Below, piece after piece: positions 44,726 to 53,165 of a DNA stretch of 64,000 nt. The position numbers and the translations under genes were made by a program. The stretch covers positions 1 to 64,000 of the forward strand of contig RSEH01000125.1 of the NCBI GenBank assembly GCA_006503475.1. Reading direction: 5' to 3'. Below the pieces are notes generated by a model, which was given only the letters and a program-made list of their open reading frames with translations, was not told the DNA's origin and did no database searches. Numbering within the stretch: position 1 is the stretch's first letter; the number at the start of each line of letters is the position of its first letter. This stretch comes from Stentor roeselii (taxonomy: Eukaryota > Ciliophora > Heterotrichea > Heterotrichida > Stentoridae).

Positions 44726-47226
44726 TTTAATTAATTAAAATAATGAAAAAGTGGATGTTCTTTGGTTTGTATCGGTAGGAAATATCAGTTTTGCTATTGA
44801 TGAGAAGGAATTCCCACTTTTAATTACAAGATAGATATCTTCATTTTTATACAAAGGCTAAAAAGAGACTTGAAATTTGGCATCAGATGAAAAAATTAAA
44901 GGTTTTCAGTCTTTTAATTGAATAGAAACTTTAACAGAAAGATAAAAGATTGTTATTTCCAAGGTAGATGTATGTGAAAAAGATGAGACTTCATTTCTTT
45001 ACAGGAATAACTACCTGGTTTTTCTGTGATGTATAAAGAGAATTCATGAGTAATCGGATATTGATTGAAACTTATCTGCGACATGTTTGAAAGATGAAAC
45101 TGATACAAAGGAGTCTTTGTCTAATGGTTCTAACACTTGACCTTATCTCCGTAGTAGCACTAATCAGCCTTTAAAACTTGATAAGATATAAACTAGAAAC
45201 GAAAAGCATCAAATAAAAAGAATATATTAATACTGAACAGAAACCTAAACCAAATTCTTCAAAGGCCTATATATATAGGAGATTCTATTAAATAATGATT
45301 ATATTAGACAATTACTTATTTATTTATTATGATTTATTTTTGAAAGATTGATATAGGAACTTCCTCAAATACTTTCTGTATAAAGGCATGCAAAGATTAT
45401 ATAAATCCTTATTTATTATATTTGGTATATAATTATAAATATTTTTGTAGTAAGTATTATAAGAATCCTATTTCTGGGTTAACTGACTCAAAAAATCATT
45501 TTTTATTTTTGCAGAAATATTTTTATCTCCGATGCAGAAATGAGATTAATTGAAGAAAGTACTTAGGTAATTGAATATGTCTTAAATACTTAAAAATCTT
45601 AATTTTAAAGATTATGCATCTCTATTCTAATCTTTTCAAAATATCCTCTCAACTTAATTTCTTCACTTCAGCAAGTCCCAAAGCATTTTTCATCAATATT
45701 ATTCCAAGCGCCATAATGAATCTAGAACCTGACGATATATATTTTGAACTGTGTGCTTAAAGTTTCATCAAGATTTACTGACTAACACTTTCATGTTGTT
45801 TTATCCTCAGTTTACAATCGGTAATTCTCTAAAATTAAATAAAAATTAATAATTCTTGAAAATAAATATTCTTTAAAAATGATTTCTTAATTAGCAAAAA
45901 GAATGCTCTGATTTAATTTAATTATAATAAAACCAAAATATAAGAAAATAGAGGATATTTTATGATATTAAAGTGTATTAGCTGTCCAAAAGTTTTAAAA
46001 CAAATCAAACAATGATAATAAGTATATGTTCAAAAATCTTCTCTAGTTCAGCATATTTAATATTCACTTATAGCTTCCCACTGAAAATAAGATCTATTAA
46101 TACTAAAAAAAAACTTTATGAACCTATATGTTTAAGAATAAAAAGACCAATAATTAAGTAAAAAATCTATAAAATTATTTGCTTTTGAAATAATTGAATT
46201 ATACTCAAGACCTGCTTTGAATACTGCTTCTTCAAAGGACTACACTCGTGTTACAACAATTGTGCTGATAGGAATTTCATTTGTTAAGAAAAATAAAAAC
46301 TGGTCATATCTGCTAATTAACTTTTTTTATTAAAAAGGTGTAAATGGTAATTGAAGCCTTAGAGAAAAAATCTTATTCGACGAAGATTTGTTCAGATATT
46401 TACAAAAGTTTATTACGAAAAAAAAATTTAACTTAAGTAATTTATTTAGAGATTAATAAGATCCTACTTTAAAAATTATCAGTTTTTAAAAGTTGAATAA
46501 ATGCATATATTTCAACAGTCTTATTACATTTCTTGAGTTTTCGCATATTCATCGATTTCCTAAAATTTTCAATAACTCAAAATACACAGAAAGTAATTTC
46601 CCAATAAATTAAAAATATTTGAATAATACCTCTTTCTAATTAAATTTGCCATTTATTAATATTTTGTATATTGATTAAGTTAAATGATAAACAAAAAGGT
46701 TAAAGATTTGGTTGAAAATGAAGAAAAATTCAACAAATATAGGAAATGTAAATATAACATATCATAAACTTTATTTATTAAAAAAATGAGAAATTATGGA
46801 ATAAAAGCAGTTAACGATCTAAAAATCTATTGTGAAAGCATTTCTCATGACTAATTTCATACAATATAAAAAAATCTTTATCATCAATTATGGATCGATG
46901 CTATGAAACCTGAAAATATCCTTAAGGAATAAAAAACATTTGAATCATTGATATTTAAATTTATTCAAAACTATCTCTCTCATAACCAATGATTATCTAT
47001 AATTCACCAAACACATTTCAAAAAAAATCCTCATAACCCACCTACAACTTCAACCCTTAACCCCAACCCCAACTCAAAACCCAAAAACCCAAAAACCCTA
47101 AACTCCACAAACCCCCTAAAAACCCGCTAAAAATCCTTCCAAAACCTCCATCCAAACCCCTTTATCTAAACCCCCTAAATTCTAAACCCAACCCAGATCC
47201 TTTAAAACTTTCTTAAATAAATAAAA
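44726..47226. other. 2.5-kb gene desert, very AT-rich
   Basis: By far the longest stretch without a gene in an otherwise packed window. No frame of useful length on either strand, and no tRNA, snRNA or transposon features that I can recognise. It contains a 14-bp palindrome (CCTATATATATAGG, 45266-45279). The last ~240 bp (46985-47226) turns C/A-rich with almost no G, the leader type seen upstream of several genes. Confidence 0.7.
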
Positions 47227-49491
47227 ATGAATTACATAGACGGTCCCTTAGAAGAGTATCGTTCAAACCAAGAAGAAATGATGATAATCGACTGGGTGAA
47301 TTCTCTTGACATTCCATCCTGCACTTTAGTCGACGACATTCACGACCTTAAATCAGGTTGTGTCGTCGCCGACATAGTTTCCTGGCTGTTCAACCTTCCC
47401 TTGTCTTCCATTCAGCGAAACATATCATCTCGAGGAGACGCTTTGAAGAACTGGGAAGTTTTGATGTCAGCTCTTTCTTCAATAGTCCCGAAGCACTTGC
47501 TGACTCGCCCAGAAGACTTTTTGGACGACAGCTCGAAACTCATTCAAATCTTGGACTACCTGAGTTCTGTCAAAAAACCTTCGAGAAAAAACTCTTGTCA
47601 GACGAAGCCAACTGAATCAGTCACTCCGGTCAAGGAACCTCCTAGACCTAGTGAGACTCCTAATAAAATACCTGAACAAAGCAGGTATGAACCGAGACCT
47701 GTTCCTGAAAGTTTCAAGGAAAGTCTGGTTGAATGGCTTGATGGACTGCATATTATTAGAAAAGATGCTAATGTTGTCCTGCTTGTTCCGAATATTTGTA
47801 GGACTGGAGTGCTTTTTTGTGATCTTGTTAATCGGCTTGAAGGGAGGTCTGAGGTTATTAAAGGTGTTGAGAGGAATCCGAAAAATAGGACTCAGGCCCT
47901 TGCAAACATCAACAAAGTTCTAGAACACCTACGAACCCTTCCTAAAATCAACTCCAGATACCTCTGGTCAGGAAAAGAAATCGTCGACGGTAACGAATAC
48001 GTCTCCTGGGGTCTTCTAGAAGACATAAAATCAATGTTCCCAGAAAAGCGTTCAAAGCCAATCCCAGCGGTTCTAAGTCCAAACATTTCAGTTCCAGTAA
48101 TGAAAGCTCCATCTCTAAAGCCTTCGGAAAAACTGATAAACCTTCCTAAAATGGTTCCAAAAGAAAAAAGCAAAAGTCTCCGTTCATATTCCTCGACAAT
48201 GAAAAAGTTCAGTTCAAAGAACTCAACAGTGGGGACCCCTCGTGTATCCCGTCCTCCTTCATCACGAAGTTTCAAATCTGAAAAAGTGAGTCACATGTAC
48301 ATAACAAGCGAGATGAAAAAATCAGTCTTAAACTGGGTGGAGTGCCTTGGAATAGACTACGAGTCAAGTTCAAACCCATACACCGACATCTTAAAAAACG
48401 GTATTTTAGTCTGTGAACTGATGCGAATCCTCGAAAGTGAAAACCTAAGAATCAACCTATACCCGAAGACCTCTCAACAAGTTTTCGAGAACTTCGAAAG
48501 AGCTCTGAGTCTCTTCAAAGCTCGAAGACAGGAGCTTCCGAATTCAGTCCTAAGCAGTCCGGAACACATGGTCGATAATCACGAACTTGTCTTTACCTTT
48601 CTTTACGCTTTGATGTCTGCTTACCCTCACGCCTCGCCGATTGAGTATCAAGGAAATCAACTGCCTTACGGCGCTGTCGGCATCAGAAAACTCGAGTTCG
48701 TCGTCGTTGCTTGGGTCGATAGTCTCAATGTTTTGCAACCGTCTCCTCAGTTTTTCGCTGAATTGGTTCCGGAATTGAAAAAAGGAGTCTTGTTGTGTGT
48801 AGTGGTCTCTACTGTTACTTCTACGAAAATTTTTAATATTGTTCCTGATCCTAAGACGGAACAAAGCGCTTTGAATAATATTAGGAAAGGATTGGAAATT
48901 TTAAGAAAACTTCCGAGAATGTCGCAAAAGTTTACTTGGAGTGAAAAGGAAATTTTTAAGGGAAATTTTAGTGTTTTGCTTGGGTTACTGGAGGATTTTA
49001 TTAGGTGGACTGATGGACTTCCTGCTAGGAAGGGCGGAAGTGAGTATCATAAAGATGGACCGTATTTGAGACCTGTTGAGGTTAAAAGGGAAGAGAATTT
49101 TAATGCTACATTTGGATCGGTGGCCGAACAGAGGGCGGATTGTGAGGATCATGAAAAGTTTATGGCTTGGCTTTATGCTATTGGTGCTGATTTTCCGAGA
49201 AGTATTAACTTGTCGGCTGAGCATATACCGGAATTTACTACTGGAGTTCTTATTTGCAATATTGTCATGGCTTTAGAAAAAATAAAAATCCCAGGTATCG
49301 AAAAAGAGCCAAGAACTCGAAACTCTGCAATCGGAAACATCAACAAAGCCTTACTAGTTCTAAAGAAAAAGACAGACTTTCCAAAAGAACTTCTAGAGAG
49401 CGCCGAAGAGATTTTCTTAGGAAATGGAGAGATTATTAGAGAAGTGTTGTTGGAAATGATGAGGATTTATAAGGATAAAAGCTTGAGATAG
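47227..49491 (+). CDS. protein with five tandem calponin-homology-like domains
   Basis: 754 aa. Five CH-like units at about 17-114, 160-268, 359-470, 486-600 and 638-748. Each opens with a W-x-(D/E/N)-x-L/I helix (IDWVNSLDIP, LVEWLDGLHI, LNWVECLGID, VAWVDSLNVL, MAWLYAIGAD). Each has a hydrophobic core helix (GCVVADIVSWL, GVLFCDLVNRL, GILVCELMRIL, GVLLCVVVSTV, GVLICNIVMAL), and three have N-I-(N/R)-K-(V/A/G)-L. CH domains bind actin or microtubules. Fimbrin has four; five divergent units without EF-hands is unusual. Linkers 115-160 and 270-355 are basic and Ser/Pro-rich. Confidence 0.87.
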   Translation: MNYIDGPLEEYRSNQEEMMIIDWVNSLDIPSCTLVDDIHDLKSGCVVADIVSWLFNLPLSSIQRNISSRGDALKNWEVLMSALSSIVPKHLLTRPEDFLDDSSKLIQILDYLSSVKKPSRKNSCQTKPTESVTPVKEPPRPSETPNKIPEQSRYEPRPVPESFKESLVEWLDGLHIIRKDANVVLLVPNICRTGVLFCDLVNRLEGRSEVIKGVERNPKNRTQALANINKVLEHLRTLPKINSRYLWSGKEIVDGNEYVSWGLLEDIKSMFPEKRSKPIPAVLSPNISVPVMKAPSLKPSEKLINLPKMVPKEKSKSLRSYSSTMKKFSSKNSTVGTPRVSRPPSSRSFKSEKVSHMYITSEMKKSVLNWVECLGIDYESSSNPYTDILKNGILVCELMRILESENLRINLYPKTSQQVFENFERALSLFKARRQELPNSVLSSPEHMVDNHELVFTFLYALMSAYPHASPIEYQGNQLPYGAVGIRKLEFVVVAWVDSLNVLQPSPQFFAELVPELKKGVLLCVVVSTVTSTKIFNIVPDPKTEQSALNNIRKGLEILRKLPRMSQKFTWSEKEIFKGNFSVLLGLLEDFIRWTDGLPARKGGSEYHKDGPYLRPVEVKREENFNATFGSVAEQRADCEDHEKFMAWLYAIGADFPRSINLSAEHIPEFTTGVLICNIVMALEKIKIPGIEKEPRTRNSAIGNINKALLVLKKKTDFPKELLESAEEIFLGNGEIIREVLLEMMRIYKDKSLR

Positions 49492-49494
49492 TAT

Positions 49495-50034
49495 TTAGGT
49501 TCTTCTCTGTAGTATCCCTGAGTCATTTTTTGCTTCTGACTTGTCTAAAATTTTTTCTGGTTCTTCAATTTCTCGTTTTCCGAAGGTCGGTTCAGGATTT
49601 TCTTTTTTAAGCGGTTTTCCACTCTCAACTGGCTTTTTCTGAGGTTTTTTTGCTTCTTCTTCATATTCCGAAGTATAAAAAATCAAGAAATAAACCGCGT
49701 TAAGTATCGCTCCAATGATAAGCAGTAAACAAATAATGAACCTGCCAATATCAGTGACATCCAAAGTCATTGCAGCTAAAAAAAGCAACAAAAAAGCCTT
49801 GCCTAAAGGAATTGAAAGAAGTCGAAAGCAAAAGTAAATCTTTGAACGAAAGACCAGAAAGAGTATCAAGAGACTTCCGAAGAAGATATAATAAAAAGCT
49901 AAGAAAAAAGTATGAGGATCATTGACTTCAAAAGTACCCCATCGATAAGCTCCGATGATGATGAGGCCGACTCCCATGACGAGATCAGCGACGTATAAGG
50001 TTATTCTGAGTACATCTTGGCACTTTTTAGACAT
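49495..50034 (-). CDS. four-TM protein of the COPI-associated/Tvp15-like family
   Basis: 179 aa. TM helices: LYVADLVMGVGLIIIGAYRW, FFLAFYYIFFGSLLILFLVF, GKAFLLLFLAAMTLD and FIICLLLIIGAILNAVYFLI. The order, spacing and GK(A/G)-F-hhhh-hD motif match the protein at 41775-42209, so the two look like distant paralogues. A ~60-aa Lys/Glu/Pro-rich cytosolic tail (AKKPQKKPVESGKPLKKENP) is added. Probable Golgi/vesicle membrane protein. Its stop is 3 bp from the stop of the five-CH gene. Confidence 0.78.
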   Translation of the reverse strand: MSKKCQDVLRITLYVADLVMGVGLIIIGAYRWGTFEVNDPHTFFLAFYYIFFGSLLILFLVFRSKIYFCFRLLSIPLGKAFLLLFLAAMTLDVTDIGRFIICLLLIIGAILNAVYFLIFYTSEYEEEAKKPQKKPVESGKPLKKENPEPTFGKREIEEPEKILDKSEAKNDSGILQRRT

Positions 50035-50145
50035 AATTATTAGGATTTATTTAGAGGGGTAAATTAGGTAGGAACTTATTTTTCTTCAATTTTTCATTAA
50101 TGTTTTTTTTACACTCATCAAGAACTTCAATAAAGCTACTACTAA

Positions 50146-51018
50146 TTAATTCCTCAAATTTGCTTTCGGTATTTCTTTCTGATAGACATTAAGATAAGTC
50201 CTAGGGTTTCTGAACCTCAAGCTGTTTTCCACAATACTCTCCCTTAAAACCTCTTCAAACTCTTTATGACTAAACCGAACCTCCGCAAGATCCGCTCGTT
50301 TATACTCGAATTCCATCATCCTGAGCTTAACCAAGTTAAGTTTAAGAGCTTCTCTCCTCAACACCCAGACCAAAATTTCTCTACATTCCTGCAAATTACA
50401 AAAAAGCTTCAAAGCCTTTATTTTGTTTTCATTTTCACGACCTTTCACGCTCCTCAACTTCATTTTTTCCCCTTTTCTCCTACAAAAGACTTTCATCAAA
50501 TTTTCATCACTTCTTTCAACACTTTTCCAAAACTGCCTTAAAAGAGGCATTTTTACTCTTTTTCTCTTGTTAAGCCAATATTGATAAACTGCTTCGAGGC
50601 CAGAAGTGTCTGAAAATTTGCATCCTTCTAAAGCGGTTTTTTTACTGATGACTTGGGAATTTCCTGACTTTTTTTCCCATTTTTCGATTATTTTATCGAA
50701 AGATTTCAGAGGAATGTCCGGAAGTTCTTCGTCGTAGTACTCAAGGTCTGATGAGGAAAGCATGTAGGAGGTGTATGATGAGGTACTTGGAATTGAGTGG
50801 ATGTAGTAGTCTGGACGCTTGAACTCGTTTGGAACTGAAAAATCTTCGATTAGGGTAAAGTTTGGAGTTGGAATTCGAGGTTGTTTAGGGAGTTCTTCAC
50901 AATCATCATTCTGTCTGATAAGACAACAAACATTCAAAAGTTGTGAATCCAGAACCTTCCTACCATCCTCAGCCTCACAAGTCCTTTCATTACTGCTGAT
51001 CACATTGGGAGATTCCAT
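50146..51018 (-). CDS. EPC: enhancer of polycomb-like protein (EPC/Epl1)
   Basis: 290 aa. The EPcA-type region is visible: IPTPNF (49-54), EFKRPDYYIHSIPST, YYDEELPDIPLKSFDKIIEK, then TSGLEAVYQYWLNKRKRVKM, FCRRKGEKMKLRSVKGREN and NKIKALKLFCNLQECREILV. In animals and yeast this segment holds the Tip60/Esa1 acetyltransferase, ING and Eaf6 in the Piccolo NuA4 module, acting on H4/H2A in nucleosomes. Here the protein is almost only that core, lacking the long C-terminal half of metazoan EPC. CCCCCC directly precedes the ATG. It sits 31 bp downstream of SOD on the same strand. Confidence 0.85.
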   Translation of the reverse strand: MESPNVISSNERTCEAEDGRKVLDSQLLNVCCLIRQNDDCEELPKQPRIPTPNFTLIEDFSVPNEFKRPDYYIHSIPSTSSYTSYMLSSSDLEYYDEELPDIPLKSFDKIIEKWEKKSGNSQVISKKTALEGCKFSDTSGLEAVYQYWLNKRKRVKMPLLRQFWKSVERSDENLMKVFCRRKGEKMKLRSVKGRENENKIKALKLFCNLQECREILVWVLRREALKLNLVKLRMMEFEYKRADLAEVRFSHKEFEEVLRESIVENSLRFRNPRTYLNVYQKEIPKANLRN

Positions 51019-51049
51019 GGGGGGTCAAATAATAAAAAACTAATCCAAG

Positions 51050-51706
51050 CTAATTACCTAGCAACTGATCAACAGGTACAGGAACTTGTTGAATTGCATA
51101 TTTTTCATACATTTCCTGCACCGTATTCCAATTAACAACATTCCAGAACTTATCAACGAATTCAGCTCTTCTGTTCTGATACTGCAAATAATAAGCATGT
51201 TCCCAGACATCAACAGTGAAAAAAGGTATCGCATTAGCCTTGTAAACCCCTTTCATCAACGGGTTATCCTGGTTAGGACTGCTATGAATCACCAGTCGTC
51301 CTTCAGGGTTGACACTCAAAAAAGCCCAGCCTGATCCAAAGGTTCCAATTGCTGCTTGATTGAATTTCGCTTTGAATTTCTCGAAATCTCCGAAATCTTT
51401 CTGAATGTGAGTCAAAAGTGCCCCTGAAGGTCTTTCAGGTCCTTTACCGAGACTTAGCCAAAATAAACAATGGTTGTAGTGACCACCTCCCATGTTTCTA
51501 AAGGCAGGGTTGTGCTGAGCTAGGTCTTGAATCACTTCTAATAATGGAACTTTTCGATCTCCTATTGCTTTGTTCAGGTTGTCCACGTAGACCTGGTGAT
51601 GCTTGCCCCAATGGAAGTCGAATGTTTTCTTGTCGTAGACTGGCTCTAGAGAGGTGTCTGGAAATGGAAGCTTTGGAAGTTTGAAGCTGGAGAACCTTCT
51701 TAGCAT
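51050..51706 (-). CDS. SOD2: mitochondrial manganese superoxide dismutase
   Basis: 218 aa. MLRRFSSFKLPKLPFP suggests a mitochondrial presequence. Metal ligands: His32 (FHWGKHH), His79 (GGGHYNHCLFW), Asp166 and His170 (DVWEHAYY). The GGGHxNH pattern and Gln146 in SSPNQDNPL are Mn-type, not Fe-type, features. It converts superoxide to H2O2 and O2 in the matrix. The C-terminus has a ~15-aa extension (IQQVPVPVDQLLGN) beyond the usual end. Stop is TAG. Confidence 0.94.
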   Translation of the reverse strand: MLRRFSSFKLPKLPFPDTSLEPVYDKKTFDFHWGKHHQVYVDNLNKAIGDRKVPLLEVIQDLAQHNPAFRNMGGGHYNHCLFWLSLGKGPERPSGALLTHIQKDFGDFEKFKAKFNQAAIGTFGSGWAFLSVNPEGRLVIHSSPNQDNPLMKGVYKANAIPFFTVDVWEHAYYLQYQNRRAEFVDKFWNVVNWNTVQEMYEKYAIQQVPVPVDQLLGN

Positions 51707-51930
51707 TTTTATTTAGACCATGAAAAGTTTGAATAGTTTTGGGTTTTTTAAGGAAATTTAGGATTTTAGGATTTTGGATTAAATGTGGAAGTGGTTTATT
51801 TTTAATGGGAATGATGGAAGGATTTTTTTTGGATTTTAAGATGTTTTGATATAGTTGAAGAATTTTTTCATTTTTAGAGTGATTTAGATTTTGTTGATTT
51901 TTATTGATTTTTATCTAAGGTGTTAAATAT

Positions 51931-52341
51931 TTATGATTGGAGTTTGGCCAGAGGATGAAGTTTTAGAAGGTTTTGAATTCGATGTAGTCTTAAGGTTGAG
52001 TCTGAATGTGTTGGAAGCAAAAAGTTTGGGGTTACTTTTGCTCTTGGAGTTTTAATACTAGGAAGTCCAGTTTTTGAAGTATTCTTTATGGGTTTTTCAT
52101 TGTAAATGTTAGTAAAACTTTTTTTTTTGGTTCTTGATGTTGATAGAGGTGGCACTTTGTTTGGGTTTTGAAGGTTTCGACTTGAGTGAGCTCCGGATTT
52201 CTTTTCGAGATCGTTTTTTAGTTTATTTAATCGGTTCACAAGATCGTGATACTCGAAATGTACCCCGTATCTTTGATGTTCTGGCAAGGTGGCATGTTTG
52301 TGGCTGTCTTCATTCAGCCGTCTGCAAAACTCATCACTCAT
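51931..52341 (-). CDS. unknown basic 136-aa protein
   Basis: Not recognised. MSDEFCRRLNEDSHKHATLP is followed by a short helix (HDLVNRLNKLKNDLEKKSG) and a basic, Ser/Thr/Pro-rich likely disordered tail. Codon use is like its neighbours. The ~220 bp between SOD and this gene is C-poor on the plus strand. Confidence 0.65.
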   Translation of the reverse strand: MSDEFCRRLNEDSHKHATLPEHQRYGVHFEYHDLVNRLNKLKNDLEKKSGAHSSRNLQNPNKVPPLSTSRTKKKSFTNIYNEKPIKNTSKTGLPSIKTPRAKVTPNFLLPTHSDSTLRLHRIQNLLKLHPLAKLQS

Positions 52342-52713
52342 TTTATTTCAATATAGCCATTGATTCCTTCTAAATCAAATTTTTTATGTTTTTGTAATTT
52401 TATTCGCTTGTAATTTTTGGTTGTTTAACAAATTTTTAAAGACTTAAATGATAAGACTTACTCATGAAATGCATGTATTTTACAATAATTTCCTAGGATC
52501 TAATAATATACCTTCATACAAAAAATTTAATGAATTTTTAATTATTAATAATGTTAAAGCCTTCTCAAGGTACAATCCTATTCATTAAGGGATGAATAAA
52601 TCTCAAATGAAATAAGTCTAAATTATTCCTTCTCAAATCAAAACTTTCCAAATCTCAAAATCTCTAAAATTCTCCTCAAAAAAACTCTACTTATCAACCC
52701 AATTAACCATAAA
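52342..52713. other. 372-bp AT-rich intergenic region
   Basis: No coding or RNA feature seen. It lies between the 5' end of the gene at 51931-52341 and the 3' end of the EF-hand gene. Confidence 0.55.
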
Positions 52714-53157
52714 TCAAGCTTTATCCATCAATCCACTAACCAAAGTTTCAACATGAATCCTTCCAGTGCCATCCCTATCAAAATGCTGTAAAATCTGTTC
52801 AACTTCCTGTTCCTGAAGAGGTTCGCCCTGTCCCATCAAGATATTCCTTAGTTCATTGTCAGTGATATACCCATCGTTTCCAGGGAAGCACCTATTATAG
52901 ATCTCAAGTACTTCCTCAACAGTTGTCTCGTTGCCGACTTTAACAAGTCTTACAAGTCTCATGAATTCTTTAAAACTTAAGACTCCGTCATTGTCAGTGT
53001 CATATTCTTTTAAAATTTCTTGAATATCAGCCTGCGTCGGGTTCAGTCCAAGTGCGCGAGTGGCTTTTGAGAACTCTTCAACTTCAAGAGTTCCATTTCT
53101 GTTGACATCTAAAATGTCAAAGACATGTTTGCAGGACTTTTCATCTTCCAAGTTCAT
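52714..53157 (-). CDS. calmodulin-like EF-hand protein, 147 aa
   Basis: Four EF-hand positions. Loop 1 DVNRNGTLEVEE and loop 2 DTDNDGVLSFKE are complete. Loop 3 (PGNDGYITDNEL) lacks the first Asp, and loop 4 DRDGTGRIHVET ends in Thr instead of Glu, so calcium binding is probably confined to the N-lobe plus a weak fourth site. Length is near that of calmodulin (~149 aa) but identity is moderate; a regulatory light chain or CaM-like protein is equally possible. Stop is TGA. Its ATG is 8 bp downstream of the stop of the upstream gene. Confidence 0.9.
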   Translation of the reverse strand: MNLEDEKSCKHVFDILDVNRNGTLEVEEFSKATRALGLNPTQADIQEILKEYDTDNDGVLSFKEFMRLVRLVKVGNETTVEEVLEIYNRCFPGNDGYITDNELRNILMGQGEPLQEQEVEQILQHFDRDGTGRIHVETLVSGLMDKA

Positions 53158-53165
53158 TTTATTAA

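Noticed and set aside
45266-45279. Palindrome CCTATATATATAGG
   Set aside because: A single 14-bp palindrome in very AT-rich DNA is expected by chance; no flanking repeats or element found.
47041-47200. Telomere-like CCCTAA/CCCCAA repeats
   Set aside because: AACCC and CCCAA words occur but not in a regular array; they belong to the G-poor leader of the five-CH gene.
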